Source of the DNA: Myxococcales bacterium
GTDB lineage: Bacteria; Myxococcota; Polyangia; Fen-1088
Length of the DNA: 33,165 nucleotides
NCBI GenBank assembly: GCA_003155465.1
Contig: PMCR01000504.1
Location: forward strand, 1 to 33,165
Direction: 5' to 3'
Positions 23,096 to 30,798 of this stretch are shown here, one piece after another. Below the pieces are notes generated by a model. The model was not told where the DNA came from. It worked only from the letters and a program-made list of their open reading frames with translations, and searched no databases. Made by a program: the position numbers and the translations under genes. Numbering within the stretch: position 1 is the first letter of the stretch; each line of letters begins with the position of its first letter.

Positions 23096-24505
23096 CTAGT
23101 CAGGCTTCCTCGGATCCGGACCGTACACGCGAACGCACGCCGCAGTCAGCGCCCGCCTGACGCTCTCGACCGCGCGCGCATCCAGTTCGCCCTGCCTGCG
23201 CCGATACTCCATCCTCGCAAGCATGGGGCCGCTGGCCACTTCCAGGAAGTGCCAAGGGACGTCGTCCTGCCCGTTCGGCTGGGTTGACAAGGTGATGGTG
23301 TCGCCGTCCTCTTGCACCTCTAGCACCAGACGTAGTTGACAGATTCCAAAGTGCCTCGCCGCGAACCGCAGCCCCTGCCGCAGATGACGTTCGTCCGGCG
23401 CCTCGGCCAAACCAGCGCACGCGGCCTGGCCATCGACGGCCGGCTCTGCGCCGGAGTCGCGCGACACGGTCGCGTGCCTGAGTTTCCTGAAAGCCAGGTA
23501 GCCGAGAAGACACATCGCAACCAAGATCAGGACAGATTCGACGCTATCTGACAGCGTGAGAAGGACCGCCATTGCGCCCAGAAGAGCCGCGACTCCGTAC
23601 AAGGCGATCACGGCCCTTCGCTGGGTCAGGCCCAAGTCCAGCAGGCGATGGTGGATGTGCTCACGGTCGGCGGAAAACATGGGCCGGCCGGCCAGGGCGC
23701 GTCTAAGCATAGCCAGCAGGGTATCGGCGATAGGCAGGCCCAGTGCCACGATGGGGACCAGGATAGCCACGGCTGTCGACGACTTCTGACTGGTTCGCAT
23801 GGCCCCCACGCCTAGGACATAGCCCAAGAACATGGAACCCGTGTCCCCCATGAAGATCGAAGCCGGGTTGAAGTTGTAGGCCCAGAAACCCACGATCGCA
23901 CCACCCAGGGCGCCCATGAACAGCATCATCAGCGGATCCTGGCGCAAGGCCGCAATGGCAAAAGTGGTCGCCACTGCGAAAAACGCCACGCCCGCGGCGA
24001 GACCGTCCAGGCCGTCGATCAAGTTCAGCGCGTTGATGACACCTACCACCCACAGCAGGGTAAAGGGCAGGCTCAGCGAGCCCAGCGCGAAACTCCCAAC
24101 AAAGGGAAGGGTGAGATGCTCAATGCGATTGCCTGCCGCGAACAGGGCGCCAGCTACTGCAAACTGGACCAGAAATTTCTTGCCTGCACCGGCACCTCGC
24201 AAGTCGTCGAAGAGGCCCAAGCAACAAATCGCCACGCCCCCGAGCAGGAATGTGAAGGCTTCGAGCGTCTTCGCGTAGAATATTCCGCCCACGCTGCTGG
24301 CCGGAAGTAGCAGGGCCAGCAGAGGCACGTAGAACCCTGCGGCAATGGCCACCCCACCCAGCCGGGGGATCGAACGCCCGTGAATCTTGCGAGCAGACAG
24401 TTGGTCATCGAACAAGCCATGCGCGAGGGCGAAGCGCCGCATGAACGGTGTCAATAGCACCGAAACGAGACAGGCAAGAACGAAGGCTACCCCGGCGGTC
24501 CTCAT
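23096..24505 (-). CDS. WecA/TagO-type undecaprenyl-phosphate sugar-1-phosphate transferase with C-terminal extension
   Basis: 469 residues. The first 340 match the polyprenyl-phosphate N-acetylhexosamine-1-phosphate transferase family: KIHGRSIPRLGG (40-51), LGLFDDLRG (96-104; D100 and D101), NALNLIDGLDGLAAG (158-172), NPASIFMGDTGSMFLGY (213-229; D221) and the cytoplasmic loop HIHHRLLDLG (283-292). About 10-11 membrane helices are visible. It would transfer a sugar 1-phosphate, typically GlcNAc-1-P, to undecaprenyl phosphate and start the repeat unit. Residues about 345-469 are a soluble, charged extension without recognisable motif, absent from ordinary WecA. The start follows AAGGTAAGGCAAGG; it lies 9 nt after the Wzy-like gene's stop codon, so the two are in one operon. 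Confidence 0.9.
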   Translation of the reverse strand: MRTAGVAFVLACLVSVLLTPFMRRFALAHGLFDDQLSARKIHGRSIPRLGGVAIAAGFYVPLLALLLPASSVGGIFYAKTLEAFTFLLGGVAICCLGLFDDLRGAGAGKKFLVQFAVAGALFAAGNRIEHLTLPFVGSFALGSLSLPFTLLWVVGVINALNLIDGLDGLAAGVAFFAVATTFAIAALRQDPLMMLFMGALGGAIVGFWAYNFNPASIFMGDTGSMFLGYVLGVGAMRTSQKSSTAVAILVPIVALGLPIADTLLAMLRRALAGRPMFSADREHIHHRLLDLGLTQRRAVIALYGVAALLGAMAVLLTLSDSVESVLILVAMCLLGYLAFRKLRHATVSRDSGAEPAVDGQAACAGLAEAPDERHLRQGLRFAARHFGICQLRLVLEVQEDGDTITLSTQPNGQDDVPWHFLEVASGPMLARMEYRRRQGELDARAVESVRRALTAACVRVYGPDPRKPD

Positions 24506-24514
24506 TGCCTTGCC

Positions 24515-27055
24515 TTACCTTTGCAGCCCACCAACGGCATGGGGCGGCGATCGTAGCACTTCTTCGAGCAACTTCCCGTCCACTTCCCTACGCATCCGAT
24601 CAAGCGCTCCTCGTGCCGCTGCGTTGTCCGGCGCCCAGCGCAAGACATCACGGTAGGCGTCCACCGCTACCGTAACCTGCCCGGCCGTCTCCGCAAGCCT
24701 TCCCAGCGTGAGCAGCAGACCAATGTTGCCCGGGCTTTGCGCGGTCGCGGCTCGGTATTCGGAAACCGCCCTTGGATACTGCCCCCGGCGCTCGAAGACC
24801 TGCGCGGCCGCGATGTTGGCCTCGACCAAAGACGCGCCGTTCTCCAACAAAGCCGCGCGCAGCCCGTCCAGCGCGCGGTCCACTGCTTCCCATCGATCCG
24901 TCTGCATGAGCAACGTCAGCAGTTTGCGATTCAGCTCCAGATTGGTCGGCGCGGAGAGCAGGCCGGCGCGCAGGAAGCCAAGCGCCGCATCCTGCTTTCC
25001 GTCAAGAATCTCCACCTCGGCGGCGGTCAGTGCTACCCGCGGGTCGGTCGGCCCGGCGGCCAGGGCCTGTTGGCTGGCCTGCCGTGCCCCCGGTGTGTCT
25101 TTCTCTGCCAAGGCCAGGCTGGCCTGCATCAGGTGAAACTCGACGCCCTTCTGGTCGGCCGCGCCGGCCAGGAGATTCTTCGCGGCCTCAAACATCCGCT
25201 GGCCAAGTAGGTATCGACACAGTTCGAACCGGTTCTCGTCGTTGGCCAGGGTCGCCAGTTCCTCGGGCCGCGCGCCGTCCCTGCGCAGCTCCTCGAAGAC
25301 TGAGGGGAGTGCGGGCCGCGCCAGTGTGACCACGGTTCGCCATTCCGAGAGAGCCTGCTGGCGTCGGCCCAGACGCCACAGGTTCCTGGCCGCTTCGCGG
25401 TGCCCGGCAAGGCAGTTCGGACACAGCCGCAAGGCCCGATTCAAACCTGCCAGGCGGGGTGACGGCCCGCCGCCCGCGACCTGCAGCGGCTCCATCGTGG
25501 CTGCCAGCAGGGCGTACTGGTTGTCGGTTGGGTGGGCCGCCAACGCCGCGCGCACCAGCGCAGGCCGGTCAGCAGCGGGCGGGCTTCGCAACAGCGCATC
25601 GAAGTTGCGCCCCGACGGGGTGAGGAGCAAGGCGATGCCCGCCACGATCACTGTCGCGACAACCCCCGCGTAGACCACCGCCGCTCGACGTGACGCCAAC
25701 GCATCGGTGGCAACCAGTTGCCGGCCCATGGTCGCGCCCAATATCGCCAGGAACGGAAACAGGATGCCCGGCACTTCAAGCCCGAAGTCGACCAGGTTGT
25801 GTGCCAGCACCGCCACCATTGCCGCGCAAAGAGCGGCTTCGACGCTGTCGCGGCGGGCCCGCTTCGCCAGGTGGCGCACGGTCAGCGCAACGGCACCTGC
25901 CACCAGCAACAACCCGGGAATCCCCGCCTCGATCAGCAGGCCCAAGGGTTGATTCTCGACGAACTCGCACCACCACCCCAGCGCCACGGTCTGATAGGCT
26001 GGGAATACCCGCGCGAACGCGCCCAGGCCGATCCCCAACGGATGCGCGGGAACCATCTTCAGCGCATCCAGCCAGATGCGAAACTTGATTTCGCTGCCAG
26101 GACGGCTGGCGATGACCTCGCCCAAGACGGCTTCACCGCCCAGGCTGAGGGTCAGCCCGGCCACGATGACCAAGCCAAGCAACACCGCGGCGAAACGATA
26201 CCGCGGCCGTGGTGCGTCCCCGTCGGACCGAATCGGAAAGAGAAGCCAGGTCAGCGCACCCGCGCCCAGCGCCAGCACCGATCCGCGCGAGAAGGTTGAC
26301 AGCGCTCCCGCCGCCAGGAATGCCGCGACTGCTTTCCACGCCCTGCGCCGGTCGCGCGTCGTTGCTGCGTAGGCCAGGGCCAACGCGGTGAAGGCCGCCA
26401 GCTCCAGCAGCTCGGCCTCGTGGTTGGGGTTGATGAACGGCCCGACCGGAACCCCACTGTACGTGGTGTAGATGCCGTAGATCCTGCTCTCGAACGCTGC
26501 CCGGTGGCCTATGCCGACGGCAAGGGTGGCTAGGCCCGCGACGGCTACCAGAACCGGCACCGCAAGCCGCAGCCGGCGGCCGGCGGACAGCACCAGGGCC
26601 GCCAGCGCCACAGCCGCCGCGGCGCCAGCCACGGCCAGCTCCCTGTGGGTTTCGGGCGGATCCAGGCTCATGGGCGTGGCTCGCCCTTCCAGCTCACCCG
26701 CCGCCAGATCGAAACCCGCCGGATCCAGGCGTGCCCGCAGGCCCGCAGGCAATGGCAGGCTTTGCACAGCGGCGATGCCCACGAAGCAAAGGGGCAAGAT
26801 AAGCGCAACATGGGGCCGGAAGCTCTGTTCGCTGCGCCAGGCGAGCCCGGCCGTGACCAGCACCAGCGCCACGACGGCCCCCAGCGTCGCGAGCAAGAAG
26901 GGACGGTGCACGGCTCCCAAGGCCAGCGGGGCGCCGACAAGAACCAGGGCGAGCAGGCCGGCGGTGGTCAAACTGAGGACCCCGCCGCGCCCGGTCCGCC
27001 GCCGCCGATGCCTCCTGTGAGGCGCCTCTGCCGGGAGGCCAGGTGTTTCGCTCAC
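24515..27055 (-). CDS. O-antigen ligase / Wzy-type polymerase with C-terminal TPR repeats
   Basis: 846 residues from a GTG start that lies 12 nt after the Wza-like stop codon. The first 470 or so residues hold about 12 membrane helices and the family landmarks PFINPNHEAELL (206-217), FSRGS (255-259), and IKFRIWLDALKMVPAHPLGI (323-342) followed by GLGAF. These belong to the O-antigen ligase/polymerase (Wzy_C) superfamily. From about 480 on the protein is soluble and rich in TPR-like helices, for example near the end GLLLTLGRLAETAGQVTVAV followed by DAYRDVLRWAPDN. It should either polymerise the repeat units or ligate the finished chain at the outer face of the inner membrane, with the TPR part in the periplasm as docking surface. 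Polymerase and ligase cannot be separated from sequence alone. The N-terminus is unusually Arg/His rich (HRRHRRRR at 13-20). Confidence 0.87.
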   Translation of the reverse strand: MSETPGLPAEAPHRRHRRRRTGRGGVLSLTTAGLLALVLVGAPLALGAVHRPFLLATLGAVVALVLVTAGLAWRSEQSFRPHVALILPLCFVGIAAVQSLPLPAGLRARLDPAGFDLAAGELEGRATPMSLDPPETHRELAVAGAAAAVALAALVLSAGRRLRLAVPVLVAVAGLATLAVGIGHRAAFESRIYGIYTTYSGVPVGPFINPNHEAELLELAAFTALALAYAATTRDRRRAWKAVAAFLAAGALSTFSRGSVLALGAGALTWLLFPIRSDGDAPRPRYRFAAVLLGLVIVAGLTLSLGGEAVLGEVIASRPGSEIKFRIWLDALKMVPAHPLGIGLGAFARVFPAYQTVALGWWCEFVENQPLGLLIEAGIPGLLLVAGAVALTVRHLAKRARRDSVEAALCAAMVAVLAHNLVDFGLEVPGILFPFLAILGATMGRQLVATDALASRRAAVVYAGVVATVIVAGIALLLTPSGRNFDALLRSPPAADRPALVRAALAAHPTDNQYALLAATMEPLQVAGGGPSPRLAGLNRALRLCPNCLAGHREAARNLWRLGRRQQALSEWRTVVTLARPALPSVFEELRRDGARPEELATLANDENRFELCRYLLGQRMFEAAKNLLAGAADQKGVEFHLMQASLALAEKDTPGARQASQQALAAGPTDPRVALTAAEVEILDGKQDAALGFLRAGLLSAPTNLELNRKLLTLLMQTDRWEAVDRALDGLRAALLENGASLVEANIAAAQVFERRGQYPRAVSEYRAATAQSPGNIGLLLTLGRLAETAGQVTVAVDAYRDVLRWAPDNAAARGALDRMRREVDGKLLEEVLRSPPHAVGGLQR

Positions 27056-27067
27056 GCGATACGGGCC

Positions 27068-27700
27068 CTAGAACAAGCGCTCTTCAACCACCAGGATGTC
27101 GCCGGGCCGCAGAACGACGTTCGGCGCTATGCCCTGACTTATGTCGGCAACCGGGCAGTTCCGGCTTTCGACCGTTCCCTTTGCCTCTCGCCGCAGGGTG
27201 ACCGAGTTCTTCGCCGCAATGGGCGTGAAGCCGCCAGCGCCAGCGATGGCATCTACGACCGTCATGTTGGGGAAATACACGACCGCACCAGGCTTTTGCA
27301 CCTGGCCTATCACTGACACCTTCCGGCTGTTCCATTCCTTCACCATCACCGAAACCTGCGGCTGCTTGAGATATCCGTCCCGCAGTTTGCTTGCAATCAG
27401 CTCCTGCACGTCGCCGCTGCGCAAGCCCACGACCGAAACACGGCCGGCAAAGGGAAAGTCGATGGTTCCGTCCGCCGCCACCCGATAGAGATCTGACAGG
27501 TCGGGCTCAGCGAACACGCGAACCTCGAACACGTCATCAATCCCCAACCGCTCCTCGGGGGCCATCGCGACCGCTTCCACTGATCCCGCTGGCTGGCGCT
27601 GGCGGCTGGCACAGGAATAGAAAACGACGAGAACGCAAGCCAAGACGAATCGCCACGAGCACAGGTACAGCACGCCAGTCTTCCGCAAGGGACGTCTCAT
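27068..27700 (-). CDS. Polysaccharide export protein (Wza-like, Poly_export + SLBB)
   Basis: 210 residues. The N-terminal signal segment ends in FYSC (27-30), a lipobox-like site with C30 as the probable lipidated residue. The Poly_export domain runs from RLGIDDVFEVRVFAEPDLSD (51-70) to about 120, including DGTIDFPFAG (78-87). An SLBB segment KVSVIGQVQKPGAV (127-140) and TVVDAIAGAGGFTP (147-160) follows, ending with RPGDILVVEE. It is the short form of Wza, without the C-terminal helix that makes the pore in E. coli Wza. It heads a four-gene minus-strand set with the Wzy-like, WecA-like and Wzc-like genes. No Shine-Dalgarno site precedes the ATG, and no promoter could be recognised in the 86 bp shared with the divergent DUF268 gene. 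Confidence 0.92.
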   Translation of the reverse strand: MRRPLRKTGVLYLCSWRFVLACVLVVFYSCASRQRQPAGSVEAVAMAPEERLGIDDVFEVRVFAEPDLSDLYRVAADGTIDFPFAGRVSVVGLRSGDVQELIASKLRDGYLKQPQVSVMVKEWNSRKVSVIGQVQKPGAVVYFPNMTVVDAIAGAGGFTPIAAKNSVTLRREAKGTVESRNCPVADISQGIAPNVVLRPGDILVVEERLF

Positions 27701-27773
27701 CGTAGGGTGTCAAGGTTAGCGGAGGGATGGGGGCGTGTCGAGCCGGAAAGGTCTTCCCGTTCGGCGCTCGTGC

Positions 27774-27779
27774 TACGCT
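27774..27779 (+). promoter_or_regulatory. -10-like box just before the DUF268 start
   Basis: TACGCT ends 7 nt before ATG 27787, preceded by TGC as a possible extended -10. The -35 position (GTCTTC at 17 bp) is poor. It shares TACGCTTG and a following CGC with the start region of the membrane protein gene at 19583. Confidence 0.35.
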
Positions 27780-27786
27780 TGGCGCG

Positions 27787-28563
27787 ATGGAGCGAGAGAT
27801 GCGTCGTGCCTATGGATTCATCTGCAACCTGGTCGGAGTTCATCCTCTGACTGAGCTGCGAAAGGTCCGCGGTTGGCCGCGCTTCCTGCGGACCCTCGCG
27901 CAGTACCGAGCGGCGTCACGTGCCAACGGGCCGTTTCCTTTGGCGGCAATTGACCTTCACCCTGTGCTCGATGATTTCAACGTGGAGGCAGGACAGGTCA
28001 GCGGACACTACTTCTTCCAGGATCTGTGGGTCGCTCGGAGGATCTTCCAGCGACGCCCCGAGCGTCACATCGACGTCGGTTCGCGACTAGACGGTTTCGT
28101 CGCCCATCTGTTGACCTTCATGCCGGTCACCGTGCTCGACGTGCGCCCCCTGACGTCGAACGTGGCGGGGCTGGAATTCGTGCGTGCGGATGCCACAAGC
28201 ATGGCTGGCTTCGCGGACGGTAGCGTGGACTCCATTTCGAGTCTTCACGCCGTTGAACACTTTGGGCTCGGGCGCTATGGCGATGACGTCGACCCCGCCG
28301 GATGGCGCACAGCGCTGCTCTCCTTGCAACGCGTGCTTCGCCCGGGCGGCCGACTGTATCTTTCGGTTCCCGTCGGGCGCGAGCGCTTGTGCTTCAACGC
28401 GCACCGGATTTTCGCGCCACAGCGGGTGTTGGACAGCCTCGCCGCCCTCAAGCTGGTGTCCTTCGCCGGGGTCGACGATTCGGGCCAGTTGCAGGAGGGT
28501 ATTGTCCCCGAGCAACTGGCCACTGCGGAATACGCGTGTGGCATATTCGAGTTCACGAAGTAG
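27787..28563 (+). CDS. DUF268-type (methyltransferase-like) protein
   Basis: 258 residues. The central and C-terminal parts look like a class I SAM methyltransferase: HIDVGSRLDGFVAHL (motif I), VTVLDVRPL, FVRADATSMAGFADGSVDSI, SSLHAVEHFGLGRYGD and LRPGGRLYLSVPVGRERL. The combination VGSRLDGFVAHL plus HAVEHFGLGRYGD is typical of the DUF268 family found near glycosyltransferases. Function is unproven; sugar or lipid methylation is likely. Three starts are possible: 27727, 27787 (TACGCT box 7 nt upstream, leaderless) and 27799 (GGAG 6 nt upstream). I chose 27787, but 27799 is almost as good. Confidence 0.8.
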   Translation: MEREMRRAYGFICNLVGVHPLTELRKVRGWPRFLRTLAQYRAASRANGPFPLAAIDLHPVLDDFNVEAGQVSGHYFFQDLWVARRIFQRRPERHIDVGSRLDGFVAHLLTFMPVTVLDVRPLTSNVAGLEFVRADATSMAGFADGSVDSISSLHAVEHFGLGRYGDDVDPAGWRTALLSLQRVLRPGGRLYLSVPVGRERLCFNAHRIFAPQRVLDSLAALKLVSFAGVDDSGQLQEGIVPEQLATAEYACGIFEFTK

Positions 28564-28666
28564 GCGGCCGAAGCGCGCGGGAAGGCGTGAGCTGGCGCGC
28601 CGGCTCCAAGGCCGCTGCGATTTCACGGGAATCTCAGCTGGAAAGACCGTATGGTAGCTTCCCTTC

Positions 28667-28777
28667 ATGTCTCCCGAGGATTGTCTCCACGGCGTCGCGC
28701 CCATGCCGCCCATTCAATCATCGCTCACCGGTGCGCACAGTGTGCGCCTCGAGGCCGTGCAACAACACGAGATGTAA
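28667..28777 (+). CDS. Possible 36-codon leader ORF before the GT2 gene
   Basis: ATG 28667 opens a short frame (MSPEDCLHGVAP...) that ends with TAA at 28777, 3 nt before the ATG of the GT2 gene and in the same frame. TAGCTT lies 6 nt before its ATG, like the other leaderless starts in this window, though no good -35 is visible. The downstream gene has only a weak ribosome site, so termination-reinitiation from this leader is conceivable. There is no protein family support. Confidence 0.25.
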   Translation: MSPEDCLHGVAPMPPIQSSLTGAHSVRLEAVQQHEM

Positions 28778-28780
28778 CAC

Positions 28781-29707
28781 ATGGGAAAATGCAGCGGAAT
28801 AGCCTACGTCATCCCGGCTTTCAACTGTGCCGGCACGCTTGAAGAGGCTGTCGCCTCCATTTGCGCCGACAATCTCCAAGAGGAAGACGAGATCATCGTG
28901 GTCGACGATTGCTCGACCGACGCGACGCCAGACCTCATAGCAGAACTAGAGAAGCGGACACCCCGTTTTAGGTCTTTCCGCCATCCCGTCAACAAGGGAA
29001 CCGCTGCGGCTGGGCGCAATACAGCCATCGCCAACTCCTGCCGGGATTTCATCTTCTGCCTGGACTCCGACAACGTCCTGGCCCCAGGCAGCGTGTCCAG
29101 GCTCAAGGCACACATGCTCGCGGCTGGTGCGGACGTGGCCTCCTTTGGTGAGGCCCGTTTCTTTGATCAGACGACGGACCGGGTTACCCACAAGATGGTT
29201 TATGGCAAAGGCGGCTGGGTTACCTTGGCCGACGCCCTAGCCGGAGGCATCTGGCCCGGGCCGTCTGGCAACTATCTTTTCACCCGCGAAAGCTGGCGCA
29301 GGGCGGGACACTACTTCGAGCCCACTCTGCTCAATCAGACCCTCGACTCGTGGACGTTTGGGATAGCTCAACTTGCCACGGAAAGTCGCATGGCAGTGCT
29401 GGAGGGGAGTCACTACTACCACCGTTGGGGGCACGCCTCGCACTACGTTCGCGAGAGAGAAAGGGGGAATGTCTCATTGGCGGCACTTGCGGGTTTGCTC
29501 CCCTTTCTTCAATTGCTTGAGGACGAGGACGTAGACTACATAATGAGCCATGATTTCCGGTACTCCTGGTTCGAGAATCTCGCCACGCGGCCTGTCCGCC
29601 TGAAGAACCAGGGTGCAGGCCGGAGCGGCACGATGACGATGCCCACGTTGAGGATGCTTACCGCGCGTCGTTTTCGCCGCCTTGTCCGTAGGCTACTTGG
29701 CCCCTGA
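28781..29707 (+). CDS. Glycosyltransferase, GT2 family
   Basis: 308 residues. GT-A fold: IAYVIPAFNCAGTLEEAVAS (7-26), EIIVVDDCSTDATPDLI (37-53), NKGTAAAGRNTAI (71-83) and FCLDSDNVL (92-100), where DSD (95-97) takes the place of the usual DxD/DDD. GNYLFTRESWRRAGHYFEP is the family's acceptor-side segment. The C-terminal 60 residues are basic and could contact the membrane. By family it is an inverting cytoplasmic transferase with unknown donor. It follows the DUF268 gene on the same strand after 217 bp that contain a short possible leader ORF. It is convergent with the methyltransferase gene (29 bp apart). Confidence 0.87.
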   Translation: MGKCSGIAYVIPAFNCAGTLEEAVASICADNLQEEDEIIVVDDCSTDATPDLIAELEKRTPRFRSFRHPVNKGTAAAGRNTAIANSCRDFIFCLDSDNVLAPGSVSRLKAHMLAAGADVASFGEARFFDQTTDRVTHKMVYGKGGWVTLADALAGGIWPGPSGNYLFTRESWRRAGHYFEPTLLNQTLDSWTFGIAQLATESRMAVLEGSHYYHRWGHASHYVRERERGNVSLAALAGLLPFLQLLEDEDVDYIMSHDFRYSWFENLATRPVRLKNQGAGRSGTMTMPTLRMLTARRFRRLVRRLLGP

Positions 29708-29736
29708 GGCCATGCAACTGCATCGCCGCCAAGACG

Positions 29737-30666
29737 CTAGGCTCGCTTGGTGTAGGAAGCCAGAACGCTGTGAGCCGGAAGGTAGCCCGCGAGGTCACTA
29801 ATGGTGTTGGTCAGTATTGACCGAATGGCCAAGTAGTAGACGAAGCCCAACACTCCGTATTGTTCCCGTAGCCTGTTCTTGATAAGTCCACGGTAGCCGT
29901 GCCTGTGGTTCCTAGCCTCCGCGGGCTCGACGACTAGGGCGTCTATGCTGATCGGATAAATGCTGGTCAGTGATGTCAGCGAAATGAGATCCCACAGGCC
30001 TTGATGGTGTGGGGGCATATTGAGAACGTTGTCCTCCGTGACAAATATCGAGGGCCGGGCGCGGGTAGAGTTGTCCGGCACGGCTATTATTAGTCGGCCA
30101 CCGGGTTTCAGCATTTGAGTCGCGGACCCGATCACGGAAGCGGGATTCGATATGTGCTCGAGAACCTGAAACAGACATACTACGTCGTATTCTTCCAGGT
30201 GACTTGTTGCGTGTTCTTCGGCGGTCTCCACAAGGACATTGACACCTCTCGTCCTCGCCATAGCTACTGCGTTCTGGTTCAGTTCCAGACCAACGCAGGT
30301 TGTCTTTTCGATTCGCATGGCGCGCCGCAGGAAATCACCTCGGGCGGCGCCAATTTCCAATACGGCATCTCGCGACCTAATGTATTTCAGCGCCTCATCG
30401 TGTTCCCACTTTGTGGCCATGTAGTACCAGTCATATTTCTCCAACTGAGAGTAGAATTCGCTGTCGCCACTAATGTTGAATGGGTAGTAAAATCGATATC
30501 CAGTCCTGTCACACCTGTACAGGCGCACGATTTCGATTCCACCCAGGTACTTTCGTATGTCAATTCCGTGTATCCTCAGGTAGTCGGAAGCCAGCTTTGC
30601 CGCATCAAGACTCCGCAACAAAGTGACCGATTCTTCTCCAGTTAGCGGACTGAGTAATTTGCTCAT
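29737..30666 (-). CDS. Class I SAM-dependent methyltransferase
   Basis: 309 residues. A short N-terminal segment (SPLTGEES ... YRCDRTGYRFYYP, 6-62) resembles the zinc-ribbon start of sugar methyltransferases in which the metal Cys have been lost. The SAM domain has motif I VLEIGAARGDFL (102-113), GLELNQNAVAMAR, DVVCLFQVLEHISNP and LKPGGRLIIAVPDNS. This is the UbiE/COQ5-like type common in LPS and capsule clusters. The substrate is unknown. Codon choice is clearly more AT-rich than in the flanking genes, suggesting separate acquisition. No ribosome site is obvious at the ATG; a -10-like TATGAT lies 19 nt upstream. The 132 bp between it and the flippase stop codon leave read-through from the flippase possible. 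Confidence 0.87.
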   Translation of the reverse strand: MSKLLSPLTGEESVTLLRSLDAAKLASDYLRIHGIDIRKYLGGIEIVRLYRCDRTGYRFYYPFNISGDSEFYSQLEKYDWYYMATKWEHDEALKYIRSRDAVLEIGAARGDFLRRAMRIEKTTCVGLELNQNAVAMARTRGVNVLVETAEEHATSHLEEYDVVCLFQVLEHISNPASVIGSATQMLKPGGRLIIAVPDNSTRARPSIFVTEDNVLNMPPHHQGLWDLISLTSLTSIYPISIDALVVEPAEARNHRHGYRGLIKNRLREQYGVLGFVYYLAIRSILTNTISDLAGYLPAHSVLASYTKRA

Positions 30667-30685
30667 GCATCACCACGCTGTAGCA

Positions 30686-30691
30686 ATCATA
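30686..30691 (-). promoter_or_regulatory. -10-like box upstream of the methyltransferase
   Basis: TATGAT on the minus strand (5 of 6 match to TATAAT), preceded by GTG, 19 nt before the ATG at 30666. No good -35 is visible. Confidence 0.35.
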
Positions 30692-30798
30692 CACATTCCG
30701 GAGGCGAGGAGTAGTCGATCCGGTCAGCAGGGCATGGAGGGACCCCGATATCGTGGAAACGGGTGCACGGGAGGCTCATTGCAATGCTGAGACCGGGG

